A stretch of 23,529 nt of DNA from an archaeon (GCA_021792315.1 JAJYUX010000009.1:4100-27628), one strand, 5' to 3'; positions 16,640-23,529 are shown, counted from the first letter of the stretch. Made by a program: numbers and translations. Notes: generated by a model not told the origin, from the sequence alone.

Positions 16640-16966
16640 TCACAATGAGGCTCGTAAGAAATTTCGTTTTGCCAGTTCGAACGCCATTGGTAGATCATCC
16701 ACGTCTTCATCAATTTCGAATGTCTCTCTTATCTGAGTCACAATTGGTCTTTCCAAACTTTGAAAGGCTACTTCTCCTAGCATGTTCCTCAAGTATTGAA
16801 CTGTTTCAATTGGTCTTTGAGGCAATTCTTTTTCTTGGAACCCATGTGCTTCACACACATAGTAGTAAAATGTTGGAACCGCCTCCTCCCTATAGCCGAA
16901 ACTAGTGCCTTGTCTATACAATCGAATAGTGAGGGGGTCAAATCCCTTATCTTGAGGGATTCGCAA
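16640..16966 (-). CDS. Small acidic hypothetical protein
   Basis: I do not recognise this 108-residue protein. Its composition is protein-like: PTFYYYVCEAHGF (about 30-42), PQRPIETVQYLRNMLGEVAFQSLERPIV, then an acidic FEIDEDVDDLPMAFELAKR near the C-terminus. It appears mostly helical, with no membrane segment and no zinc site (one cysteine). The only in-frame start before this region is the TTG at 16966; a stop lies five codons upstream at 16979, so the start is well bounded unless it begins internally. A perfect 7-bp inverted repeat covers its first codons. The sequence is followed on the same strand by tbp, about 150 nt downstream. Confidence 0.55.
   Translation of the reverse strand: MRIPQDKGFDPLTIRLYRQGTSFGYREEAVPTFYYYVCEAHGFQEKELPQRPIETVQYLRNMLGEVAFQSLERPIVTQIRETFEIDEDVDDLPMAFELAKRNFLRASL
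16941..16961. repeat. Inverted repeat over the first codons of the small acidic gene
   Basis: AATCCCT (16941-16947) and AGGGATT (16955-16961) form a perfect 7-bp stem with a 7-nt loop, directly after the TTG start of the 108-residue gene. In RNA it could mask or delimit the start. It may be coincidence. Confidence 0.35.
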
Positions 16967-16991
16967 GTAGTTGATTTCTCACTAACAAGAT

Positions 16992-17010
16992 GGGTAATAG
17001 GTATTTACCC
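16992..17010. repeat. Hairpin between crcB and the small acidic gene
   Basis: GGGTAA (16992-16997) and TTACCC (17005-17010) make a perfect 6-bp stem with a 7-nt loop. It lies about 100 nt beyond the crcB stop and about 26 nt before the next start on the same strand. The minus-strand loop region TAAATACCTATTA could double as a weak TATA element. Terminator or promoter operator are both possible; no long T tract follows. Confidence 0.3.
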
Positions 17011-17113
17011 AATGTTCTATCGCTTCTGTGGGAGATTAGTCTAGAAACAGAGCACAGTCAGAAGCCCGATCTTCAAAGTCGTCCTCTCCATAATCATCTG
17101 GTTATCCCATTAT

Positions 17114-17503
17114 CTAGATTATGTTCGAGAGTGTCACGACCAGAGCTCGGCCCGCGAGTATCGCTGCCATGGACAGACCAACATTCAAGCCAACGTCTAC
17201 AAGCCCTAATAGCAGCTGGCCATTGTCCAAAAGACCAGTAGCCTCGAACGCAAAGGAAGACATTGTTGTAAATGATCCGCAAAAACCTATTCCGAGCAAA
17301 ATGATATAGTTTTGCCCGAGTCCCAGTTTAGAAATCGCCGTCATGCTCAGACCGAGTACAAAACAGCCAATGACATTGATCAGCAGTATCGTGACAGGTA
17401 TGCCAAATAGATGGAGTGTTTCATTCCCCATCCTGTATCTTAGGTATGCTCCCGCTATTGCCCCGATCACGAGGTAAAGCAAATCAAATTTCCAAACTGG
17501 CAT
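17114..17503 (-). CDS. crcB: Fluoride channel FluC/CrcB
   Basis: FluC proteins are small dual-topology channels that export toxic fluoride as dimers. The 129-residue product matches the family in size and has four membrane segments. It has an early GAIAGAYLRYRMG with the conserved arginine, INVIGCFVLG (42-51) with the pore asparagine N43, and GFCGSFTTMSSF (73-84), the family's second signature. In the usual GGxTTFSTF the first phenylalanine of the fluoride-coordinating pair would be at the position occupied here by methionine (M81); the second, F84, is retained. The start is ATG at 17501-17503 with GGGAAG nearby. A single copy is present, consistent with a homodimer. I see no fluoride riboswitch upstream. 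Confidence 0.92.
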   Translation of the reverse strand: MPVWKFDLLYLVIGAIAGAYLRYRMGNETLHLFGIPVTILLINVIGCFVLGLSMTAISKLGLGQNYIILLGIGFCGSFTTMSSFAFEATGLLDNGQLLLGLVDVGLNVGLSMAAILAGRALVVTLSNII

Positions 17504-17811
17504 CTATTCTTCCCACTCGCCATTTTCGTTTCAGGTAGAAGCTATTGGCTCATTGCTGAACGGTTAATGGCGAGCTTCACCGCCAGATACGTAGTCGTCA
17601 TTGTCTAGTGATGTACATGATTTAAGAATTTTCGAATATCAACTCGAAAGACATTTCCTATGTGACGACTCGGACAAATGCCTTCTCCACATTTCTTAGG
17701 TTATTCAGAATTAACTCTGATTCCTCATCGTCGTCATCTCTTTTACCAGCCACAAGGTACAAAAGACTTGTCCAAGTTGTCCCAAGGAACCCTCACTAGG
17801 ACATTCGATCA
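17504..17811. other. Gene-poor spacer between crcB and the broken surface-protein gene
   Basis: This 308-nt stretch has no convincing gene. On the minus strand an ATG overlaps the surface-protein stop (TAATG at 17810-17814) and opens a 33-codon frame ending at 17711. If two bases (AG in AAAAGAGATG) were removed, the frame would continue into an acidic, helix-like tail (DDDDEESELILNNLRN) that stops at 17658. That could be the remnant of one more small gene of the broken operon, but the evidence is thin. A 74-codon plus-strand frame (17678-17902) is basic and featureless and looks spurious. Confidence 0.35.
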
Positions 17812-19443
17812 TTATAGCTTCTGTTTTGGTCTGATTAGCCAAAACCACAAATTGCGTATAATACCAATAATCAGAGTCGAGACCAACAGATATCCAACGT
17901 AATCAACCGGACTGGTCTGAACAAACGGAAATTTCAGTGTGGATTGTTCGCCTGTGGCGATCACAACGCTTTGCGACAAAGACTGCCCTTCATAAGACAG
18001 GGTAACATTGTACTGACCAGACGGGATAGACCGTTTTCAGGCCATCTAGACCAGAGACCGCTGTTGTCTCTCCTCCAAACTTGTTCTGTATCAGAATATT
18101 CGTGCCATAAACTGGATTCGAGTCGAGAGTAGACTTCACACTCAATGCTCCGACAGGCACGAGCAATCGATTATCTGTAAAGGGTTCGGCGATCGTGACT
18201 GTCTGGGTTTGTAATTGAGCCTGTCCAAACAAGGTGGTGATCTTCAATGTTAACGGAAAATTCCGCCCTAAGAGGTAGAGAGCTCCATTGTAATAGTTTG
18301 CAGCAAGGATGTTCGGATTCTCTTTCAAGGTCAGAGTCAAGTAGGAGGCTGATTCATTTCCGAGTTGAGTGAAAAGTTGGACGCGAGTGATGTTGAGATT
18401 CAATGCCAATGTTGTGTAGGAATCAACGCCACTGTATTCATACATAATATAGAGAGCCGTCGGCCATCCGCTGCGCTCCGCCGTTAGGTCGCTTTTTGCA
18501 GTAAAAGACGATCCTAATATCGGCACTGAATTGCATCCACCGAGCCAGAGCCATCTGTGGTTGTTTAGTAAAAGTGTATTTGTCTGCTCGACAAATAGCC
18601 CCCGCCTCCGTCGAAATACGCATTAACTTGATAACGACCCGGACGAATTGATGTGTTGTTAATTAGCGCTACATTCCTAGGGGCAATGCTCGTGAACAGT
18701 GCAGCGTTAGAGCTTAAGGCGACGAGATTCCGAGAAATGAGTTCACCCGTGGCGTTTCCAGAGTAAGAATACAAGTGATTCATCTGATACCAGAAGGAAA
18801 ATGGCTCACTTGTCAATCCTTTGATTGACACTGTCGCGTTGGAAATTGTTGTATTCAATAACATTTCCCCATTACCCAAACTTGAAGGAATTGGAACTGC
18901 TATTGTTGAATTGACATCAGCTGAAGCAAGGCAAGCGTCCAAATCATAGGCATTGCCCGGAGGCATAGTAAAACCAAGGTTCAGCTCGCCCTGTTGTAAA
19001 GAGAAATTCGAAAGGTGCACATTTGCGTTATAGGTAGATGGATCTACAAATGGAATTTCTGCTGAATAGAACTATGAAGTAGTGAAGGTCAGATCCAGCG
19101 TTCAGTCTCCTTCTTGATCGTTCTGGGAGAAGGAGTAGATTAGTGAAACACTTTCTGCTCTGAGAGGCAGATTTGCTACGGAAGACCCTCGCGGAGATAT
19201 CAACTGAGCACTCGCGACATATTGAGAATTTGAAAGTATCCATAATGAGTCTCCCGGCGAGTAAACGGGAGTACCTTGACTCAGAGAGGGCATAGTGCTC
19301 GGACTATATCCTAACTCCACATAGTCGGCGATAGACTGGTTAATTCCTGCAACTGGATATAGTGAGAAATTCTGACTTGCCACGACGAAACACATTGAAA
19401 CAGCAGCTGCAATTAAGAGGAAGTTGTGCGTCCTATCTCTCAA
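17812..19443 (-). pseudogene. Decayed gene for a large membrane-anchored surface protein
   Basis: One long gene can be followed through five lesions. It starts at a TTG overlapping the end of the multi-TM gene by 11 nt and encodes a signal/anchor segment (FLLIAAAVSMCFVVAS). A beta-rich extracellular region of about 480 residues follows, full of Asn/Ser/Thr with many N-x-S/T sites. A C-terminal anchor (VGYLLVSTLIIGIIRNLWFWLI) precedes a basic end, RPKQKL. In-frame stops interrupt it at 19102-19104 (TGA), 19072-19074 (TAG) and 18565-18567 (TAA). A frameshift near 18530 moves reading to another frame, and a second near 18025 (possibly an extra A in AAAA) returns it to the first. The protein-like sequence runs smoothly across each lesion, e.g. 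GD-stop-TLDLTFTTS-stop-FYSAEIPF. Function unknown. Confidence 0.8.
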
Positions 19444-20245
19444 GAGTCATCCCCCACATAATAGCTGCACAAGCGACTGTGGGCACTGTGAATACGAATA
19501 ATACATTGACGCTGACGAGCATGATATAGAATGCCCACAGAATCGTGGTTATCACTCCCCCAAGAGTGACGAGCAGCGTATCCGAAACCTTTACTTGAGT
19601 TGGATGGGCGCGAGCGCCGAGAGAAAAATAAAGCAACATTCCGACGCTGAATATGATGATACTGACAAGCGCCGCAATATTTGAGCTATCCTTGAGTGTG
19701 GGTGATGATATTTGAGGATTCCCCTGCACGATAAGAGCACCTAAATCCGATAATCCCTGTATCCTTGAAGCAATACTTGGAATGATCTCCGAGAGATAAA
19801 GCAACCCTCCCATCTCCAAGGTCCCTATTACCAATGTGCCGGCTAGCGACGTTGCCTTTAACATTCCCGCAGCCAATTCATAGAGGGCGAGAGGTGAGAG
19901 TACAATGGATGCAGTTGCTAACCAGGTAGTTAGTACAGTGACTAACCATTCTGTATAGATTCGGTCGCCAGTGAGCAAAGAGACCAATGCTAGGAAAGGT
20001 ATGATAAAGACCTCAAGTGAGAGAAGCACCACAGCGTACAAGGGTTGCACCTTGATCAATCGAGTTAGAGCAAGAACCAACAACAACACTCTTAGAATCA
20101 TTGTGGAGAATATGATGAGTTCAAGCGTTGAAAGCTGATCCCAGTCGGCTCTGGAAACCAGCTGAATCAAATATGTCAGAAAAATTGTCAGAAGACTAGC
20201 AGATACAGCCCCGGTGGACAGCGTCCTGATTGAGATTTTTCTCAT
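19433..20245 (-). CDS. Multi-pass membrane protein of the MoxR-DUF58 operon
   Basis: Unrecognised integral membrane protein of 270 residues with about seven hydrophobic segments: roughly 10-30, 40-60, 66-92, 100-118, 122-150, 190-210 and 225-268. A polar extracellular-looking loop (IIPSIASRIQ to SSPTLKDSSN) lies between segments. The ATG start overlaps the DUF58 stop (ATGA), and its end overlaps the start of the surface-protein gene, so all are translated from one message. The frame is intact, unlike the genes on both sides. MoxR-DUF58 operons often include multi-TM and VWA or transglutaminase-like membrane proteins; this one shows no VWA metal site. A membrane scaffold for the system is a guess. 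Confidence 0.75.
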   Translation of the reverse strand: MRKISIRTLSTGAVSASLLTIFLTYLIQLVSRADWDQLSTLELIIFSTMILRVLLLVLALTRLIKVQPLYAVVLLSLEVFIIPFLALVSLLTGDRIYTEWLVTVLTTWLATASIVLSPLALYELAAGMLKATSLAGTLVIGTLEMGGLLYLSEIIPSIASRIQGLSDLGALIVQGNPQISSPTLKDSSNIAALVSIIIFSVGMLLYFSLGARAHPTQVKVSDTLLVTLGGVITTILWAFYIMLVSVNVLFVFTVPTVACAAIMWGMTLER

Positions 20246-21370
20246 ATACCCACCACTCTGTTCAAGAGCGCATTCAGATTTTGATTTGAATCGTATATGA
20301 TGGCAAATTCGCTTATGTTGGATGCCGTGATTCCGATGTCTTTGATCAACAATGTCAGTTTTGAGCGGAGTTCAGCAGCTACATTCACATTCTGAATCTC
20401 TTTGAAACCAGTGACTAAAATGTCACTCTCAGCCAAGAGCGCAGGAATTTCATCAATTGACGAGGGAGGAGAAGCAGACAGAAGCAGACATCTCCATTAT
20501 TCCTTCTAACAGTTCGCGCAGATCACTGACATGGACGACTATTATTTTTCCTCCGTCATGAAATTTCAGCTCTACGTCACGCCCGATCTGCAACGCGGCT
20601 TTGCCAAGCGATCCTACGCCCTCACAAACAGCATCAATCCACTCAAAATATTCCTGACTCCTTTCGCTTGCATTGACAAGAGCGATAGAGATGCTTTTCT
20701 GAATGTTCGCAACCCGCATCTTTACTAAGAGTCTTTCGTCTGGCATCGAAGCTACCCGTTTCCAGAAGATATCTTTCTTTTCTGTGATGCCTGCGTACTC
20801 ATCTACCGCGTAGAATTCAGAACCAGCTCCGTGCGTGAGACCCTGTAGTTCTCCCAGCGAGACTGAAAGTGGTCTAGCGGTTTTGATATCTTTGAGTATG
20901 GACGAAGGATAACAATCAACGTAGAAGTCATTCGCAGCAAATTCGATCTTTTTGGTAAACAGTTGAAGCGCATCGACCAAGACAAATTGAGCCGACAAGC
21001 CATAGAATCTCCCAGCATATCTTGGTTGGAATCTTAATTGAAACGACTGACCGTCATTTATTTGTGATTCTGTTTCTACGCCGTGAGGCGGAACCAATTT
21101 CAATATCGACACATTGACAAATCTGTGTTTTCCTTTGCGGACCAGCAAATTGCAGAAACTATTCTGACCTTTGAAACAGGAAACGTGTGATAACTCTGGT
21201 TCGATCTTCAGGTCTTCTTGAGAGGACTTAAGAATGGTTTCTGCGATTAGAGCAGTGAAGATAAGACTAAGGCATAGGGCTAAGACAATTCTTACGTCGA
21301 GTGCTGTAGCAACAACGGAACCCGCGATTGTTGCCCAGAGAAATTCTTTCCCCCTACTAGTCACTTTCAC
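20242..21370 (-). pseudogene. DUF58 protein gene, frameshifted by a 10-bp tandem duplication
   Basis: DUF58 proteins are membrane-anchored partners of MoxR ATPases with a degenerate VWA-like domain. The first 305 residues are intact: two hydrophobic segments near the N-terminus (about 10-45), a beta-rich middle, and the family core with DEYAGITEKKDIFWKRVASMPDERLL, which matches the usual Y..G-x-x-x-x-IxWK..A pattern. Reading then fails at 20471-20490. Removing one of two identical 10-bp units restores a continuous 372-residue protein ending in SASPPSSIDEIPALLAESDILVTGF and the stop that overlaps the next start. The GTG start overlaps the MoxR stop (GTGA). The truncated product would lose the last roughly 80 residues of the VWA-like domain. 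Confidence 0.85.
20471..20490. repeat. Perfect 10-bp tandem duplication inside the DUF58 gene
   Basis: GAAGCAGACA occurs twice in direct succession (20471-20480 and 20481-20490). Ten is not a multiple of three, so the second unit shifts the frame. Deleting one unit gives an uninterrupted protein, which shows that one copy is the ancestral state. The form is typical of replication slippage. Confidence 0.85.
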
Positions 21371-22309
21371 CTTGGAGGTCTCACTGCATCCAAGACTTTA
21401 TCAACTACTGATTCCGTACCAGAAACCAATCCTCTGAGCGAGGCCGATCTGTCAAGCCTTATTCTGTGTGAGAGCGACACCTTGGCGAGTTTCTTCATAT
21501 CGTCAGGAGTTACAAAATCCCTTCCGTCTAAGGCCGCACTGGCTCTAGAAATCTGCATTAGCTGCACTATAGCCCTCGGGCTGGCTCCGAGACTAATCCT
21601 CTCGTCAGATCTAGTTTCTCCCGCGATCCTAGCAATGTAATGTAGGATATCATCGGAAACTTTCACTTTCGACAATTTTGAAAGATTCCTGAAGTTCATT
21701 AGATTTGAGTATCGGCTGGATCACGTTGACATCCAATTCCGAGAGGTTCCGTTTCAGAATCTCCATTTCGACAGCATGGGATGGATAGTTGAAGCCGATG
21801 CGCATTGTGAACCTGTCTTTCTCGTTCTCTGGTAATGGACAGACTCCTTCGAAGTCTGCCGGGTTTTGAGTCGCAATCACCATGAATGGAAAAGGAAGTG
21901 TAGAGGTGTGACCTTCCACTGTAACTTGTAGTTCCTGCATCGCCTCAAGAAGAGCACTCTGCACTTTCGGCGCTGCCCTATTGATTTCATCCGCGAGCAG
22001 AATGTTGGTAAAAACAGCTCCTTCCTTAAAATCGAATTCTCGCGTCTTCATATTGAAGATGAAACCTCCAATAATGTCAAGTGGAAGCATGTCAGGAGTA
22101 AATTGAACTCTTCTGAACTTAAGACCCAGACAATTCGAGAAAGCACGCGCAAGCAAAGTTTTTGATACCCCCGGCACTCCCTCGAGCAGAACGTGGCCGC
22201 GAGCCAAGAGGCAGGTCAGCAGCATCGAGGCCTCGCCCTCCCGTCCAACAACGACTTCGCCTATTTCCTCGAGGACTCTGACTTTTAACTCAGCTAACAG
22301 CTTTCTCAC
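21367..22309 (-). pseudogene. MoxR-family AAA+ ATPase, split by a one-base frameshift
   Basis: MoxR ATPases act as chaperones that remodel partner proteins with VWA-type domains. The N-terminal part has Walker A GVPGVSKT (44-51), LPLDIIGG, Walker B ILLADEIN (103-110), the sensor-1 region VIATQNP, and LPENEKDRFTM, where the family usually has LPEAQLDRF. At about 21663-21672 the frame breaks (ESFKIVESESFR then stop). The lid domain continues in the next frame with VSDDILHYIARIAGETRSDERISLGASPRAIVQLM and GRDFVTPDDMKKLA. Removing one A from GTCGAAAGTG gives a smooth IVEVKVSDDIL junction and about 313 residues, a normal length. The GTG start overlaps the upstream gene by 20 nt. Without the lid the protein is unlikely to assemble or hydrolyse ATP normally. 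Confidence 0.85.
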
Positions 22310-22658
22310 GCTTCTTCAATTTCTGAGCCAAGCGGATCACCATACTGGTATCGACACGGCCGTAGCTGATCCCTCCGTACTTGAACGCCTCATATCTATT
22401 GAGAGATTCCTCCAAGATACCCCAGTCGATCTGATTGATCGCCGGACTTGCAGATTTCAAATTTGAAACAACTTCCTGCCAAGTGTACCCCTCTTTCAAA
22501 CTTGGATAATATCGTTTCAGATAATCTTCAAGAAAAGCAAACGCTTGCTCAAGCGTCAGATTTTCTGGGATCTCATTTGTCGGTCTCCAGAGCACAAGCA
22601 CAAGTAATGAGTATACAATCAGGTTTACGATCACTAAATAATATTCGAACGAGTCCAT
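22290..22658 (-). CDS. Small membrane protein, DUF4129-like
   Basis: A 122-residue protein with one N-terminal membrane segment (YYLVIVNLIVYSLLVLVLW, about 6-24) and a cytosolic helical domain. The tail pattern GYTWQEVVSNLKSAS ... INQIDWGILEESLNRYEAFKYGG ... MVIRLAQKLKK resembles DUF4129, a domain often encoded beside MoxR and DUF58 and at the end of membrane transglutaminases (T-x-x-E ... L...Y...RYG). There is no transglutaminase triad here. The start codon overlaps the preceding stop (TGATG), pointing to coupled translation. The frame is intact. The family assignment comes from pattern memory only and is moderate. Confidence 0.65.
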   Translation of the reverse strand: MDSFEYYLVIVNLIVYSLLVLVLWRPTNEIPENLTLEQAFAFLEDYLKRYYPSLKEGYTWQEVVSNLKSASPAINQIDWGILEESLNRYEAFKYGGISYGRVDTSMVIRLAQKLKKREKAVS

Positions 22659-23458
22659 CAGTTTGTTTCCACCCTATATGAGACGTTCAAAGAAAGAAGT
22701 TGAAGTGCACTAACGTTCTCTATCGGCACGGAGAAAGCAACTTGTATCAACAACCATTGGGAATCCAGGGCTCCAAGACTATCTAAGTTAGTGACCGGAA
22801 TTAGGGAAGTAAGGTTGCTATCTTCCAGTGTAGCAACCAATGGACTGTCATCTAACTCCAAATAGAGACTTGACGTAGTCGAATCAGCCGCCACGTTACT
22901 TGGCACGCGCATGTACAACTGCTCCCAACCCATTACCCAATTGGAAGAATCTGGATCAAATATGGTGAAGTCTAAAGCTGAACATCCGGTAGCATTGAGA
23001 AAAGCTTCGACGTGAGTTATTCTTCCCTTGAATACTTCCGCACTGACACTCGAGAAATTCAATCGCCAGTCTACAAAGCGAACTTCGTATTTGCCAGCAG
23101 GTAGTCGGAGAGTAAGGTTCCCGTTCGAATTTGTTAGATTCGAAAAGACGGTCGAGACGGTCGAACCAGATTGCGTGTCAGTAATTGAAACGTAAACTCC
23201 TGTTAGCGGTTGACTAGCGAACCGCGTGAGTTGCGAAACATTTGATGCAAATGCGAAATTGGATTCCGTCAACACGACCAGCGTGCCAACCTGACTGGAA
23301 AAGAACTGCGGGATACCCGATCCCACGCCTAAATTCGATGATGTTGGCGACCCGAATCTATCCAGATTAATTGCCATCAGAGACATCAGAAGCAAAAGAA
23401 CCAATATTATTGCAGCAATTACCAGTCGATCCTTGGTCCTTTCCTCCACCCTTCTCAC
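22658..23458 (-). CDS. Anchored extracellular protein with a PEGA/carboxypeptidase-regulatory-like domain
   Basis: First gene of the operon, 266 residues. A basic N-terminus (RRVEERTKDR) and membrane segment (LVIAAIILVLLLLMSLMAI, 13-31) anchor a beta-rich outer domain. Residues about 85-130 (GVYVSITDTQSGSTV, then NSNGNLTLRLPAGKYEVRF) match the repeat-like beta-sandwich found in PEGA and carboxypeptidase-regulatory domains, where G-x-x-x-V-x-L-P-A-G-x-Y is typical. Several N-x-S/T sites suggest glycosylation outside the cell. The start is a GTG at 23458, with another GTG three codons on. There is no ribosome-binding site, so the message may have a very short leader. It could sense or bind a surface ligand for the MoxR-DUF58 system; that is inference. 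Confidence 0.7.
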   Translation of the reverse strand: MRRVEERTKDRLVIAAIILVLLLLMSLMAINLDRFGSPTSSNLGVGSGIPQFFSSQVGTLVVLTESNFAFASNVSQLTRFASQPLTGVYVSITDTQSGSTVSTVFSNLTNSNGNLTLRLPAGKYEVRFVDWRLNFSSVSAEVFKGRITHVEAFLNATGCSALDFTIFDPDSSNWVMGWEQLYMRVPSNVAADSTTSSLYLELDDSPLVATLEDSNLTSLIPVTNLDSLGALDSQWLLIQVAFSVPIENVSALQLLSLNVSYRVETN

Positions 23459-23472
23459 TCGTTATGGTCAGA

Positions 23473-23502
23473 TCTTTCGAAAGAGATCGTTTTGAATTTA
23501 AG
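23473..23502 (-). promoter_or_regulatory. Promoter and palindromic operator candidate of the MoxR-DUF58 operon
   Basis: On the minus strand a TTAAATT box at about 23494-23502 is placed for transcription near 23471. Exactly there, TCTTTCGAAAGA at 23473-23484 is a perfect 12-nt palindrome, flanked by GATC on each side with a small asymmetry. A dimeric regulator bound there would block initiation. Confidence 0.45.
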
Positions 23503-23529
23503 AATTTGGCAGAAATTACTATCAGAGTA

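Noticed and set aside
16579..16905. A 108-codon plus-strand frame opposite the small acidic gene
   Set aside because: Its translation is Leu/Ser-rich and irregular, while the minus frame has a balanced, acidic, helix-like sequence. The choice is not certain.
17504..17640. Fluoride riboswitch upstream of crcB
   Set aside because: The conserved elements of the crcB motif RNA, with its pseudoknot pairing, could not be found in the leader on the minus strand.
19028..19243. A separate 71-residue gene overlapping the first stops of the surface-protein gene
   Set aside because: The Arg/Ser/Cys-rich sequence does not look like a protein, whereas the decayed surface-protein frame continues smoothly.
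17812..19443. Stop-codon recoding (selenocysteine, pyrrolysine) or programmed frameshifting in the surface gene
   Set aside because: All three stop types occur, and two unrelated frameshifts are also present; simple decay explains all of it with fewer assumptions.
1..23529. tRNA, rRNA, CRISPR arrays, insertion sequences and integration sites
   Set aside because: Intergenic stretches were read for cloverleaf-like arms, regularly spaced repeats and transposase-like frames; none was convincing. Without a covariance search, a small noncoding RNA cannot be excluded.

Overview
The window is archaeal. It carries Rli1/ABCE1, the GatDE amidotransferase, a TATA-binding protein, an ATP-dependent DNA ligase, Trm5, HerA-NurA, and a Cdc48 whose first residues and PYYR tail look like the thaumarchaeal form. 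Together with an EGY1-like site-2 protease this points to the TACK group, most likely a Thaumarchaeota (Nitrososphaerota) lineage. That placement rests on remembered family features; no search or tree was run. Start codons are strikingly often TTG or GTG, and several genes have a TATA box so close to the start that short-leader or leaderless transcripts are likely.

Bases 1-17500 are a dense, healthy housekeeping block. On the minus strand are NurA and HerA (HerA cut by the window edge). They diverge from a small winged-helix protein, which in turn converges on a second small winged-helix protein that shares its N-terminal domain. Then come GatD-GatE (Asn/Gln-tRNA transamidation) and Cdc48 (unfoldase). 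Divergent from Cdc48 on the plus strand are ABCE1 (ribosome recycling) and a Trm5-like tRNA methyltransferase. Next are a ligase and N-acetyltransferase pair (minus), a membrane S2P protease (plus), a lactate-racemase-fold protein apparently without its cofactor lysine, TBP, a small unknown protein and a FluC/CrcB fluoride channel (all minus).

Bases 17500-23529 hold a different kind of locus: a tightly overlapping minus-strand operon. In order it encodes an anchored extracellular protein, a DUF4129-like small membrane protein, a MoxR AAA+ ATPase, a DUF58 protein, a multi-TM protein and a large surface protein. This is a membrane-associated MoxR-DUF58 system of unknown substrate. It is also broken. 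MoxR has a one-base frameshift, DUF58 is shifted by a perfect 10-bp tandem duplication, and the surface protein gene has three in-frame stops plus two frameshifts. I saw no such lesions in the genes of the housekeeping block, so selective decay of this locus, or a slippage-reversible off state, is the most interesting reading. A locally poor assembly must be excluded first.
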